64,000 nt of DNA from Umezawaea beigongshangensis (GCF_016464305.1 NZ_JAEIOJ010000009.1:62001-126000), one strand, 5' to 3'. Positions 43,968 to 54,408 are shown, counted from the stretch's first letter. Translations and numbers: made by a program. The notes: a model not told the origin generated them from the sequence alone.

Positions 43968-44081
43968 GGTTTCCTTCTCGGCGTTGTCAGGTCGACGGGG
44001 TGAGGGCACGAGCGCGTGCCTGTGGACCGCGAGTCCGGTCGGACCAGCGGGGGTGGAGGGGTGAGCGCGGGTGGGGCGAGG

Positions 44082-44924
44082 TCAGTCGAAGGACTGCTGT
44101 CCCAGCACGGCCAGGAAGTCGAACTTCGCTGCGGCGTCGGAGCCCGCACGTGGGCGGAACAGGACCAGGCGGTGCCCGGTCGCCGGGCTGAGCACCACAT
44201 CGCACTGCAGGTCCAGATCACCGACCAGGGGGTGCAGGATGCGTTTGGGTGCCGAGGACAGCGCCGCGACGTCGTGTTCCTCCCACAGGCGCGCGAACTC
44301 GCCGCTGCGGGTCAGCAGGTCTGCCACCAGTCCGTGGGCGACGACGTCGCGGGTCGCGCGCTTGGCCAGGCCGGCGCACAGATCGGCGGTGTAGGCGCGG
44401 CCGATGCGGTCGTGCTCGTCCGGGTCGTTGCGCTCACGCGAGGCCGGGTCGGCGAACCAGCGCCAGGTCACGTTCGACTCGTAGCCGGGCAGCCCGGTCC
44501 ACGCACCGAACAGCACCTCGGCGGCCCGGTTCTGCGCCACGACCGTGAGCAGGTCGTCGCAGACCTGCGCCGGAGTACCGTCCAGCACGTCGAGCAGGTA
44601 CTGCATCGCCGGATCGACGTGGGCCAGCGGGGAGTGCGGCTCGGGCGGACGCTGACCGGCGAGGCGGAACAGGTGCAGCTGTTCCTCACCGCTCAGGCGC
44701 ATCGCCCTGGCCAGACTCGCCAGAGCCGCCTCCGACGGGGTCCTCACCCGTCCCTGCTCCAAGCGGGAGTAGTAGTCCGAGGACAGGGTGGCCAGCAGCG
44801 CGACCTCTTCACGTCGCAGACCGGGAGTGCGACGCCGACCGCCGGAGCTCAGGCCCACGTCCTGGGGACGCAGCCGCTCACGCCGCGAGCGCAGGAACTC
44901 ACCCAGCGCGTTGCGCTCCTCCAT
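44082..44924 (-). CDS. XRE family regulator with MmyB-type ligand domain
   Basis: 280 residues; ATG 44924 is preferred over GTG 44945 because GGAGG stands 5 bases upstream. HTH: RRTPGLRREEVALLATLSSDYYSRLEQGRVRTPS. Ligand domain: LTVVAQNRAAEVLFGAWTGLPG, RILHPLVGDLDLQCDVVL and VLFRPRAGS. Same strand as the SDR that follows; likely its controller. Confidence 0.92.
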   Translation of the reverse strand: MEERNALGEFLRSRRERLRPQDVGLSSGGRRRTPGLRREEVALLATLSSDYYSRLEQGRVRTPSEAALASLARAMRLSGEEQLHLFRLAGQRPPEPHSPLAHVDPAMQYLLDVLDGTPAQVCDDLLTVVAQNRAAEVLFGAWTGLPGYESNVTWRWFADPASRERNDPDEHDRIGRAYTADLCAGLAKRATRDVVAHGLVADLLTRSGEFARLWEEHDVAALSSAPKRILHPLVGDLDLQCDVVLSPATGHRLVLFRPRAGSDAAAKFDFLAVLGQQSFD

Positions 44925-44989
44925 CACCGCCTCCCGTCCGTTCACGCGGTGACACCAGTGTCGGCCAGCCCGACACCAGCGGCCAGGTC

Positions 44990-45240
44990 ACGTTCAACCG
45001 GGGACCGCCAGACCCACCCACCACCACCCGTGCGACGCAGCACGCACAGGTGGCCCCGTCGGCGACGAGTGGGCTCAGACACGTCCTCGTGGACGCTCAC
45101 CCCGATCTGGCAGTTCGCGACCTCGCCCCAGGTGCCGCAGTACCGCCGGGTCACGCCCGGCGAGCCGGTGCCGTCCTCCGGGGACCCGGTGTCGTCGAAC
45201 ACCCGCGCGACCGGGTCGACGAGCTCGACCGCCCGGCGGG
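44990..45240 (-). pseudogene. IS701-family transposase fragment
   Basis: FDDTGSPEDGTGSPGVTRRY, CGTWGEVANCQIGVSVH match the core of IS701 transposases (DDTGFPKDGTxSPGVxRQYSGTxGKVxNCQIGVSVH) and include the first catalytic Asp. Nothing of the rest of the ~400-residue protein is identifiable. Confidence 0.7.
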
Positions 45241-45454
45241 CCAGCCGCGCCCGCACCGCCGCGGCCGGGCCAGCGTTCCGGCACACGCGCCCTGTCGTGC
45301 TCCTCCACCGGAACACGGCGCCGAACGTGCGGACAGCGAGGCGCGAGGCTGTGGACGGCACCGGCTGCGGATCGACGCGGAGCAAGCCGCAGCGGACCGG
45401 GTCCCCGAACGAGGCACCGGGGAACGCGCGATCTGAGACCGGTCGTCGAGCGCC

Positions 45455-46336
45455 TCACCGCCGGGAGCGGCTGTCGACGAGCTCGTTGCGCAGGCGGGCG
45501 GCGTCGCGCATCGGCGGCAGGCCGTAGGCGCGGCGGTACTCGCGGGTGAACTGGGTGGCGCTGACGTAGCCGACGGCCTCGGCGGTGTGCGCGGCCGTGG
45601 TGTCGCCCGCCACCAGCAGGCGCCGCGCTTCCTGCAGTCGCAGGTGCTTCTGGAACCGCAGCGGACTCATGCCGGTGGTGACCTTGAAGTGCCGGTGCAG
45701 GGTGGCCGGGCTCATGTGCGCGACGGCCGCGACCTGCTGCACGGTGATGGGCTCGCTGAAGTGCGCTGTGATCCAGTCGGCCGCGGCGCGCACCCTGGTC
45801 AAGGCCGAGCCGGTGGCCGCGAACTGGCGCAGGGTCGGACCGAGCGGGCTGCCGAGCAGGCGGTAGAGGATCTCGACCTCCACGCGGGCGGCCAGCGGCC
45901 GGATGTCACCGGGGGTGTCGAGCAGCCGCACCCAGCGGGTGACGGCGTCGAGCAGTTCCGGGCCCATCGTGGCGGAGACCGTGCCCGCGACCGCGGCGGC
46001 CGGGTCCTCACCGTCGAGTTCGAGCAGCAGGCCGGCCAGAACGGGTCCGTCCAGGTGCAGCACGACCGAGCGGTAGGGCACCTCCTCGAACACGGCGGTC
46101 ACCGGCAGGTGCAGCGAGTTGAGGAACATCTCGCCGCGACGCGCCAACCGGCTGTGCTCCCCCGTGATGGTGCGCTTGGCTCCCTCGGCGATGAAGCACA
46201 CCATCGGCTCGTAGCGCACGTCGAGGGGGTTGATCACCTCGTCGAGGGCGACCACCCCGAGCCGGGGCACGGCGGTGGCGCCGGACCACAGGCCGTTGCG
46301 GTGACGGCTCACGGCTGCCGCGAGCTGGTCGAGCAC
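45455..46336 (-). CDS. AraC family transcriptional regulator
   Basis: 293 residues from GTG 46336 (GGAG 7 bases upstream). The N-terminal AraC_N domain is present (LDVRYEPMVCFIAEGAKRTITGE; RSVVLHLDGPVLAGLLLEL). The C-terminal double HTH is complete: ADWITAHFSEPITVQQVAAVAHMSPATLHRHFK and LRLQEARRLLVAGDTTAAHTAEAVGYVSATQFTREYRRAYG. Divergent from an aldo/keto reductase, the usual target of this AraC_N subgroup (YqhC-like), and probably its activator under aldehyde stress. Confidence 0.93.
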   Translation of the reverse strand: MLDQLAAAVSRHRNGLWSGATAVPRLGVVALDEVINPLDVRYEPMVCFIAEGAKRTITGEHSRLARRGEMFLNSLHLPVTAVFEEVPYRSVVLHLDGPVLAGLLLELDGEDPAAAVAGTVSATMGPELLDAVTRWVRLLDTPGDIRPLAARVEVEILYRLLGSPLGPTLRQFAATGSALTRVRAAADWITAHFSEPITVQQVAAVAHMSPATLHRHFKVTTGMSPLRFQKHLRLQEARRLLVAGDTTAAHTAEAVGYVSATQFTREYRRAYGLPPMRDAARLRNELVDSRSRR

Positions 46337-46361
46337 GGGCCACTCCGAACGGGGGGGTTGA

Positions 46362-47432
<1,071 letters not shown>

Positions 47433-47656
47433 GGTGGTGATCGGTCGGCCGAGGTGATGACCGCCTCGCAACGCCGCCCCGACGGGCGGTGACGTCGGCG
47501 GTGAGCCGCACAGCACGGCCGCCAGCACGAACGCCGCGGTGGCCGTCGCGGCACCGCCGCAGATCGTCCTGCGGGGAACCCGGTCTGGAACCTCCGGGGC
47601 GATCTCGCGGTTCTGCGAGCAGTCCGGAGACAACCCGCGACGGAGCCACCCACCTC

Positions 47657-47703
47657 CGCCCCCGCACTCCCCTCGGCCGACTGCCGAGGGGAGTGCGGGG
47701 GCG
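47657..47703. terminator. Strong hairpin, bidirectional terminator
   Basis: Perfect 21-bp stem (47657-47677 with 47683-47703) and a 5-base loop, between the convergent aldo/keto reductase and B3/4-domain genes. No T-run, as is common for terminators in high-GC actinomycetes. Confidence 0.75.
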
Positions 47704-47895
47704 CTGGTGGTTCGGCGTTCGTGTGTCCGGGACGTCGACCCGAGCCAGCAGCGACCGGGTGCACTCGTGCCGGTGCTCAGGTCGGTGTCCCCGCACGGCG
47801 GGGACGACGGTGGCCAGGGGTGAGCGCCGGTGGCCGGGACGGGGCACTGGGCAGCGTGCGCACCGGGCTCGGACGAGATGCCCGGAGGCACGCTG

Positions 47896-48603
47896 TCAGA
47901 TGGTGGCCTTCGGGTGCGCGGGACTGAGGTGGTGGACGGTGCTCTGGGCGGAGTGTCCGGCGAGCAGGTCCTGCAGTTCACCGGCGGCGGTGGTGAGGAG
48001 TTGGCCGTCGCGGCTGGCGTGCAGGGTTTCGAGGATGAACGTGACGCGGGTGGAGTCCTCGGTGACGCGGGTGCGGTGGGCGTCGCGGTGGTTCCAGTGG
48101 CGGGTGAGGACGTCGGCGGTGTCCGCGTAGATGATCTCTCCGGCCTTGGGGTGCTCCACCGTGTCGGGTTCGCCGAGCGGGATGAAGGTCTCGGTGCCCT
48201 CGGCGTGGCGGATCTCGACGTCGCCGGTGACGTGGTCGAGGTCGAAGGCGCCTGCGGGCAGGCCGTGGCGGACGGAGACGACGTTGTAGGAGTCGACGGC
48301 CGGGTTGATCCGAGGCAGGGTGCCCTTCTTCGCCATGCGGCGGCCGAGCGCGTCGACGCTGGGGCGGACACGGCGGGGGTTGGTGCCGAAGGAGCGGTAG
48401 GCCGTGTGCCACGCCTCGATGCGCGGGTCGTTCTCGTCGGCGGGAGTCCAGACGCCGGTGGCGAGCTGCCGTTCCAGGTCCTCCAGGGCGGCGGTGGTGG
48501 CGGGCCAGGTTTCGTGGCCGCGCAGGCCGGTGACGGTGACGACGGCGATGAGGGTGTCGGGAAAGGCGTCGGCGACGGCGGGGCTGAGGAGGAAGGTGGT
48601 CAT
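47896..48603 (-). CDS. B3/4 domain protein
   Basis: 235 residues from ATG 48603. RIEAWHTAYRSFGTNPRRVRPSVDALGRRM, LPRINPAVDSYNVVSVRHGLPAGAFDLD and EIIYADTADVLTRHWNHRDAHRT are the pattern of stand-alone B3/B4 domains, related to the editing domain of phenylalanyl-tRNA synthetase beta. Such proteins may act on misacylated tRNA or amino-acid derivatives; unproven here. Its terminator is the hairpin at 47.7 kb. Confidence 0.88.
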   Translation of the reverse strand: MTTFLLSPAVADAFPDTLIAVVTVTGLRGHETWPATTAALEDLERQLATGVWTPADENDPRIEAWHTAYRSFGTNPRRVRPSVDALGRRMAKKGTLPRINPAVDSYNVVSVRHGLPAGAFDLDHVTGDVEIRHAEGTETFIPLGEPDTVEHPKAGEIIYADTADVLTRHWNHRDAHRTRVTEDSTRVTFILETLHASRDGQLLTTAAGELQDLLAGHSAQSTVHHLSPAHPKATI

Positions 48604-48960
48604 CGCGTAGAGGGGTTCCGTTTCGGATGTCGAGCGGACTGGGGCGGTGCGGTCACGTGCAGCGCTGCGGTGTGCTCGCCTCCACCGTCGTGGGCCTGGC
48701 GACTCCTCCAGCGAGATCCACGCATCCCGCGAGGTCAACGACGCCGAGGCGCGCGGAAGCGGGAACGCCGAGTCGGAGACGTCCTGTCCTCGGCGCCGGT
48801 GGTGGCCGCGTGGAGCCGGACCGGCTCGGAGTCGGGCCTGCGCCGTGCCCGGGTTCGCAGCCTAACCGATGCGGCCGTCCCCGGGAGGAGCGAGCAGGAG
48901 GTGCTGACGCAGGGCGTGGAAGTCCGTTGACAGAGCTCCCAGCACAACGTGCTGCCGGTG
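48604..48960. other. Gap without a supported gene
   Basis: Some 360 bases upstream of the B3/4 gene, presumably including its promoter. No gene or repeat recognised. Confidence 0.5.
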
Positions 48961-48969
48961 TCGTCGCGC

Positions 48970-49400
48970 CGGTTTCGCGATCCCGGGGGCCGCGGACCGG
49001 GCCGAGCCCGGTCGACCGCGGCCGGGCGGGCGGCGAGCACCACCTGGTCACCGGCGGCGCGGGCGTCCCGCTGGCAGTGGTCCTCACCGGCGGCGACGCC
49101 GTCGCATCGGTGCGCGGCACACGCGGACGACCACGCCACCGACCGGGCACCCTGTTCGCCGACCGCGTCTGCGACAGCGACCCGCACCGCGAAGCGCTGC
49201 GGCAGCGGAGGATCGGGCCGTTCGTCACCCGACCCGGCACACCGCACGGCTCAGGCTCGCGCGTCGCGCGCCGGGTGGTGGAACGCAGCAACTCCCGGCC
49301 GCACCGGTTCCGGCGCCTGCGCGCCCGCTGGGAACACCGCGCCGACATCCACGAAGCCTTCCTCCCGCTCGCCCGCGCCTCATCCACCACCGACGCCCCG
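48970..49400 (+). pseudogene. IS5-family (IS427-like) transposase remnant
   Basis: TGPSPVDRGRAGGEHHLVTG, VPLAVVLTGGDAV, GRPRHRPGTLFADRVCDSD and RVARRVVERSNSRPHRFRRL correspond to the C-terminal half of IS427-type transposases (SPVDRxxxGSKHHL, LTGGN, GRPRxRPxxLxADRGYD, RWVVERT). About 15 residues after LTGG are deleted and key residues are changed (GYD to VCD), yet no stop interrupts the frame. Confidence 0.65.
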
Positions 49401-49576
49401 GGCATTCTGACAGAAGGTCTCATCACGACGAAGTGCTGCTGGAGCACCGGGAAGCGGGTGCACCGGTGCCTCGGCCGCGCTGCGTTCGGCCGGAGAGAGC
49501 GCGGTCTCCGCGAGCAGGTCGAGACAGCTCGCGGAGACCGCGGATGGCGGTGGAGCGGGTGCGGGTGCGGGTGCTC

Positions 49577-50842
49577 TCAGTAGTCGAAGGCGGGGTCGGC
49601 CCAGTTGTGCCACTCGTCCCAGACCCTGTGGGTTCCGGAACGATTGGGGCCGGCGTTCTTCGCCCGTTCGCCGGTGTGCTCGTCGACGGTGATCATGTAC
49701 TTCCAGGCGTCGTGTTCTGTGGCGCCCGCGGTCGTAAAGGGGAAGTTGAAGAAGTGGCCGCGCCAGTTGTTCGTCGTGACCAGCAGCGTGTGCAGTGCCC
49801 GCACGGTGGTGTAGTTGTGCGGGTGGTCGAGATCGCTGAGGTAGGAAATGCCGTCTGCGGCATCTCCCCAGAACACGACCTGGGTGTGCTTCGGAAACTC
49901 GGCCTTGTGGTCGCGGGAGTGGCGTTCGAGGTCGGACAACCCCATGTCCTGCCGCAGGAAGCGGATCTGCTCCGGTGCGGTGCGGGTCGATTCGAGGCCG
50001 ACGTAGTGGCGCCACCGGGGGTTGTACCTCGCGAGCCGGTTCTCCTCCTGGCTCTTCATGTGCTTGTAGATGAAGGCGAAGTGCGACGTCTGGCTCTGCA
50101 TCTTCTTCAGCCACGCCCGGCCGCCCTGGTGGATGTTCCTGAAGTATCCCCCCATCGCCGCGCCGGGCATCATCAGGGTGTGCGTCTTGAGCCAGTTCCC
50201 GGTCTTGGCGTTGATGCCCCGTGCGATGTGCAGAGCGCGTTCCCGGACCTGCGCGGTGTTCTCCAGGTTCGTCTCGACCGGCATGACGCCCTGCAACGAG
50301 GTGATTCCCTCGTTCTTGGCCCGGTTGACGATCCCGCTCATGTCGTCGACGAACTTGTCCGCGTTCACCGTGAGCTTCCCGTCGTTCTGAAGCCACACGC
50401 GCTGGTAGAGGTAGACGTTCACCCCCTGTCGGTTCAGTTCTCCGAGCAGCGCCATCACCTCCTCGTCGCGCTGGGCCCGCGTTCTGTTGATCTCAGCCAG
50501 ATCCGGGTCGGCGAGCATCCGCAGTGTCACCGTGCGGAATCCGTTGTTCTGCAGCGAGTAGGCGGCCGTGGCGTAGGAAATCCCTCGGGTGTCGAACGTG
50601 ATCCCCAGGTGATCGGTTTCACCGCCCAACCACTCCGTCTTCCACTTCAGGCCCTGCACGGCTCCCGGGTCCTGTGCTCGTTCTGCGATCCCCGGAACGG
50701 ACGTCGGGGCGGAGGTCGTCCCACCGGCCGCCGGAGCGCTTCCCGCTCCCAGCGAACTGCCCACCACCGCCACGGCGATGGCGATTCCCGCCAGTCGTGA
50801 CTTCTTCGTCCGGCCGGTCGTGGCCTGCGCGCCGACCGGCAT
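49577..50842 (-). CDS. Secreted protein of unknown family, 421 residues
   Basis: ATG 50842 (GTG 50845 possible). Signal peptide: basic GRTKKSRLAG, hydrophobic IAIAVAVVGSSLGAG, then SAPAAGG. The mature chain suggests an alpha/beta barrel: ITFDTRGISYATAAYSLQNNGFRTVTLRM, GVNVYLYQRVWLQNDGKL, EGITSLQGVMPVETNLENTA, HYVGLESTRTAPEQIRF, QVVFWGDAADGISYLSDLDH. It ends HRVWDEWHNWADPAFDY. Sensible roles are a secreted glycoside hydrolase or phosphodiesterase, but I see no signature. Base use is slightly lower in GC than that of its neighbours. Confidence 0.8.
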   Translation of the reverse strand: MPVGAQATTGRTKKSRLAGIAIAVAVVGSSLGAGSAPAAGGTTSAPTSVPGIAERAQDPGAVQGLKWKTEWLGGETDHLGITFDTRGISYATAAYSLQNNGFRTVTLRMLADPDLAEINRTRAQRDEEVMALLGELNRQGVNVYLYQRVWLQNDGKLTVNADKFVDDMSGIVNRAKNEGITSLQGVMPVETNLENTAQVRERALHIARGINAKTGNWLKTHTLMMPGAAMGGYFRNIHQGGRAWLKKMQSQTSHFAFIYKHMKSQEENRLARYNPRWRHYVGLESTRTAPEQIRFLRQDMGLSDLERHSRDHKAEFPKHTQVVFWGDAADGISYLSDLDHPHNYTTVRALHTLLVTTNNWRGHFFNFPFTTAGATEHDAWKYMITVDEHTGERAKNAGPNRSGTHRVWDEWHNWADPAFDY

Positions 50843-51612
50843 CACAATTCTTCGCACCTGTTTCCCCCGATTCTCGCTGCAGCGTCTCGTGGCGCCTGCT
50901 GAGCACGGTAGGCGGCATATCACCCTACGGTGCAGAACACCGCCCGAACGAGTGACAGCATCCCGACGCACTTCCGCGCACACATCTCGCGCTCGCCCTT
51001 CGCCGCCGCGTCAGCACAGCGCGAGAAGAGCCGAACACCCCACCTGAAACGCGCGTGCACCCGTTTGCCGCATCGCACCGGATTTCACGCACCCTTTTGC
51101 CGGAATTCTCCACTCCGGGTATCACCGGTGGGCCGCGGGGGTGAGGCGAACAAACGTTCAGCCCTTGGATGGTCACCTCTTTCAGAGCAACGGTGAGTCC
51201 GTGGAGTGTGCAGTGCTCGTGGCGACCGGCGCCACGCCGCGGTGTTCGGGGTACGCGCCGGACGGTCCGACGGGCCTCGACCCCGGACGTTGGACTCCAG
51301 ACACACCTGGACCTCGATGGTCGGGGGTGAACCGGAGTCCTGCGGGGAACCACACTCCTCGCCCCCGTCACGCTCAGGGACAGACGGCACGGGGGCGGGC
51401 TGTGCGGGGAGCGAGGACGCGAGCGCTCTCTCGCATCGCCGCACGACACCAGGAGATCGAGCGCCCACGTGCTCGGGTCGGAGCAGGGAAACGGCAACCG
51501 AGGAACATCCGTGTCCTCAGAGGTTTCTGGCGCGGCCAGAGGGAGACCGCGCTGTTCTGCCAGCGGCGAACCCCGGCCCGACCGTGCCCGTCGATCGCTA
51601 CCGTCCGCTCCC
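50843..51612. other. 770-bp stretch without a supported gene
   Basis: Divergent gap between the secreted protein and the dienelactone hydrolase. Frames are open but with non-coding composition, and base composition dips near 51,000-51,180. It probably holds both promoters and degraded sequence. Confidence 0.5.
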
Positions 51613-52338
51613 ATGACGACGATCACCACGCGCACGGTCGAGTACCCGGCCGACGGCCTGACGATGCGCGGGCACCTCGCGCTTCCGGCCGGTACCGACC
51701 GCAGGCCCGCAGTGCTGCTCGGACCAGAGGGCACGGGGCTCAGCGACGTCGAGCGCCGCCGGGCCGACACCCTCGCCGAACTGGGGTACGTGGCGCTTGC
51801 CTTCGACATCCACGGCGGACGCTATCTGAGCGACCCCGAGGAGATGCTGGCCCGTTGCACGCCGTTGCTCGCCGACCCCGACCGGATGCGGGGCATCGGC
51901 CACGCGGCGCTCGACGTGCTGCGCGCCGAACCGCGGATCGACCCCGACCGGATCGCCGCCGTCGGCTACGGCACCGGCGGCGTGATCGCGCTGGAACTCG
52001 GGCGCGACGGCGTCGACCTGCGCGCGATCGGGACCGTCAACGGACTGACCACCGGCCGACCGGACGAGGCGGCGCGCATCCGCTGTCCGGTGTGGGCCGG
52101 GGTCGGGTCGGAAGACCCGATCATGCCGCCCGCGCAACGGGACGCGTTCACGGCCGAGATGCAGGCCGCGGGCGTCGACTGGCGCCTCGTGGTCTACGGC
52201 GGCGCCTTGCACGCCTTCCACCACCCGCCGGTCGACCACACCGTGCTCCCCGGCGTCGGACACCACCCGCGGCATGCGCAGCGGGCCTGGCACGACGTCG
52301 TCGACCTGCTCGCCGAGTGCCTGCCCGTGACGGAGTGA
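51613..52338 (+). CDS. Dienelactone hydrolase family protein with nucleophile Cys replaced by Gly
   Basis: 241 residues from ATG 51613. The family order is complete: GLTMRGHLALP, LGPEGTGLSDVERRRADTLAELGYVALAFDIHGG, DPDRIAAVGYGTGGVIALELG, GSEDPIMPPAQRDAF (Asp), VVYGGALHAFHHP (His). The nucleophile elbow, normally GYCFGG, reads GYGTGG, so the Cys is Gly. Asp and His partners are kept. Catalysis by the known mechanism is not possible; a binding role or a different chemistry must be considered. Confidence 0.9.
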   Translation: MTTITTRTVEYPADGLTMRGHLALPAGTDRRPAVLLGPEGTGLSDVERRRADTLAELGYVALAFDIHGGRYLSDPEEMLARCTPLLADPDRMRGIGHAALDVLRAEPRIDPDRIAAVGYGTGGVIALELGRDGVDLRAIGTVNGLTTGRPDEAARIRCPVWAGVGSEDPIMPPAQRDAFTAEMQAAGVDWRLVVYGGALHAFHHPPVDHTVLPGVGHHPRHAQRAWHDVVDLLAECLPVTE

Positions 52339-52568
52339 TCTGGTCGATCCGCACTCGGGCACCCACTGCACGGTGAGGCTGCGCCGCGGAACGCTGCTGC
52401 TGCGGCCCGCAGTTCGGCGATCGGACGGCTGTCGGCGCCGACCGGATCGGCCTGGTCCACCCGGCGTGCACGACCGCGTCGCCCTCGTCCAGGCCCGCGC
52501 ACCCCGTCGCCCCGATGACGAGGACCCGCACCCGGTGCTCCTGGAACTGTCGGTGCCGGGAAGGGAGG

Positions 52569-53465
52569 TCAGTCGGCGTCGGGCCCGAAGAAGCGGGCCA
52601 GGCGGGCGGCGAGCCAGCGGGGGTTGTCCGCGCCGATGGTGTGCGCGCTGCCGGGAACCACGTCCGCACGCACGTCGCGGGCCGCCTCGCGGGCGCCATC
52701 CAGCAGGGGTTGCTGCGGCAGGCCGTGCTCACCGTTGAGCACGAGCACGGGCATGCTCAAGCGGGCACCGGCGCGGGCGGCCCGGCCGTCCTCGACCAGG
52801 GTGGCGTAGTGCTCGAACCCGCCGCGCATCGCGTCCGGTGCCCGGTGGACACGCAGCAGTTCGGCCCGGTCGGCAGCGGTGATGCCGCCGGCCGTCATCA
52901 GCGACCAGAACCTCTCGAGGTACTGCTCCTCCCGGCCCGCGGTCAGTTCGGCGGCGAGTTCGGTCTGAGCGTGGAACCCGAAGTGCCAGTGGCCGCCGGT
53001 GGCCACGTTCATGCGCTCCTCCAGACCGAAACCGGGCAGGAACGCCTCGGACAGGACCAGTCGCCGGATCTCACCGGAGCGGGCCTGAGCCCAGGCGTGC
53101 GCGGTCATGGTCCCGACGTCGGTGCCCACCAGGTTCAGCTCGGTCAGGCCCAGGGACCGCACCAGCTGGTGCAGGTCTTCGGCTTCCTCCCGCTTGGTCC
53201 AGTGCCCGGCCGGCTTGTCCGAGTGCCCCGATCCGCGCAGATCCGGCGCGATGACGGTGAACCCGGCCTCGGCCAGCAGGGGCAGCGTTGCTCGCCACTC
53301 GAGCCAGGTGAACGGCCAGCCGTGCAGCAGGACCACGGCCGGACCCTCGCCGCCCAGCACGTAGTGGATGCGAACGCCGTTGACGTGCGCGTACTCGTGG
53401 CGGAAGCCCGGCAGTCCCGCGACTTCGCCGGGGGGAACCGCGCTGCGCGTCGATGGTGTGGTCAT
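52569..53465 (-). CDS. Alpha/beta hydrolase, epoxide-hydrolase/haloalkane-dehalogenase-like
   Basis: 298 residues from ATG 53465. HGWP oxyanion motif near residue 48, GSGHSDKP, nucleophile Asp in LVGTDVGTMTAHAWA, and the base His in GSAHTIGADNP. Asp as nucleophile points to epoxide hydrolase or dehalogenase chemistry. A large inverted repeat directly upstream (53,476-53,524) is its likely operator; a MarR gene lies 200 bases upstream on the same strand. Confidence 0.9.
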   Translation of the reverse strand: MTTPSTRSAVPPGEVAGLPGFRHEYAHVNGVRIHYVLGGEGPAVVLLHGWPFTWLEWRATLPLLAEAGFTVIAPDLRGSGHSDKPAGHWTKREEAEDLHQLVRSLGLTELNLVGTDVGTMTAHAWAQARSGEIRRLVLSEAFLPGFGLEERMNVATGGHWHFGFHAQTELAAELTAGREEQYLERFWSLMTAGGITAADRAELLRVHRAPDAMRGGFEHYATLVEDGRAARAGARLSMPVLVLNGEHGLPQQPLLDGAREAARDVRADVVPGSAHTIGADNPRWLAARLARFFGPDAD

Positions 53466-53475
53466 GACACTCCTT

Positions 53476-53524
53476 TTGCTTGCCCAGGCAACAATAGCCT
53501 CTTTGTCCTTGCCTGGGCAAGCAA
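53476..53524. promoter_or_regulatory. Double palindromic operator upstream of the epoxide-hydrolase-like gene
   Basis: TTGCTTGCCCAGGCAA (53476-53491) is perfectly inverted as TTGCCTGGGCAAGCAA (53509-53524), 17 bases apart. Each arm itself contains TTGCC-NN-GGCAA, so two dyads lie in a larger dyad. It starts 11 bases upstream of the ATG. MarR- or TetR-type control is likely; which protein binds is unknown. Confidence 0.7.
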
Positions 53525-53668
53525 TGTGTGGCTGGCACCGCTCAGCGTCGCCGCGGCCACGTCGTGCCAGCGGCCGCAGGTGCCCGCTGCGCGCCTCCGG
53601 CCGTCCGGCCGAGAACGCGGCGGCCGACCGCGAGTCGGGAGCAGGGCGAGTGCACCGGGTCGTCGCGT

Positions 53669-54166
53669 TCAGTCCGAGCGGCGGCGGGGCGCGGCCGAGC
53701 GGGGTGGCGTCGAGCGCATGTGGTCGCGCACCGGCGCCAGCAGACGGGCGAGGACCGTGACGTCGTCACGGGACAGCGGTGCGAACAGCAGGCTGCTGAC
53801 CACCTCGACGTGACCGGGCAACACCTGCGCGAGCAGCGCACGTCCGGCGTCGGTGATGGTGACGGTGACGCTGCGCTCGTCGTCCGGAGAAGGGGCGCGC
53901 ACGACCAGACCCGCCTTCTCCAGCAGCCCCGCCTGGTAGGTCAGGCCGCTGCGGCTGTAGACGACGCCGTCAGCCAGGTCGGTCATGCGGTGACCGCCCG
54001 TCGGCGAGTCCCCGAGCCGGGCCAGCAGCTGGAACTGCACGTAGCTGAGGTCGCCGGCTTCGCGCAACTGCTGCTCGACCGCGTGGCGGAGCAGGCTGGT
54101 CACCTCGATGAGGTCGAAGTAGGCGCCGAGCTGCACGGAGTCGAGCGACGGCGGCGAATCAGGCAT
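53669..54166 (-). CDS. MarR family transcriptional regulator
   Basis: 165 residues. The winged HTH covers about 45-110: LSYVQFQLLARLGDSPTGGHRMTDLADGVVYSRSGLTYQAGLLEKAGLVVRAPSPDDERSVTVTITDAG, with DERS..VTIT as wing. ATG 54166 is preceded at 6 bases by TAAACT, so the message is probably leaderless. It may regulate the epoxide-hydrolase-like gene downstream. Confidence 0.92.
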   Translation of the reverse strand: MPDSPPSLDSVQLGAYFDLIEVTSLLRHAVEQQLREAGDLSYVQFQLLARLGDSPTGGHRMTDLADGVVYSRSGLTYQAGLLEKAGLVVRAPSPDDERSVTVTITDAGRALLAQVLPGHVEVVSSLLFAPLSRDDVTVLARLLAPVRDHMRSTPPRSAAPRRRSD

Positions 54167-54172
54167 GATCGC

Positions 54173-54178
54173 AGTTTA
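54173..54178 (-). promoter_or_regulatory. -10 box of a leaderless marR transcript
   Basis: TAAACT on the minus strand ends 6 bases before the ATG at 54166; no SD is present. Confidence 0.5.
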
Positions 54179-54408
54179 CTGCTTCGAATTCAAATGGTGC
54201 GTTGTGACGCCGTTCCGACCGCCACGACCCTGCCGGGCCGCGTCGGGTGCGGGTGTCCCCGCGCCCGCCTGCTCCGCGAACACGGCGGACACGGACGCGG
54301 CCGTCGCGCCAGCCTCCCGCTCTGCGGTGTCCGCGCGAGAACGCCGCGGTGGCCGCGCGCGGTGCCGAACGGGTCGCCAGAGCCGGTTGCCGTGGATAGG
54401 TTCGGGCC

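Noticed and set aside
37575-44003. A single plus-strand open frame of more than 2,100 codons
   Set aside because: It is antisense to the two large unknown genes, the SDR and others; its Arg/Val/Gly/His-rich composition is the usual reverse-frame shadow in high-GC DNA, with no domain and no SD.
52400-52560. Rossmann-like start VRVLVIGATGCAG on the minus strand
   Set aside because: Only about 13 residues resemble an NAD(P)-binding loop and the frame degenerates at once; too little to call.
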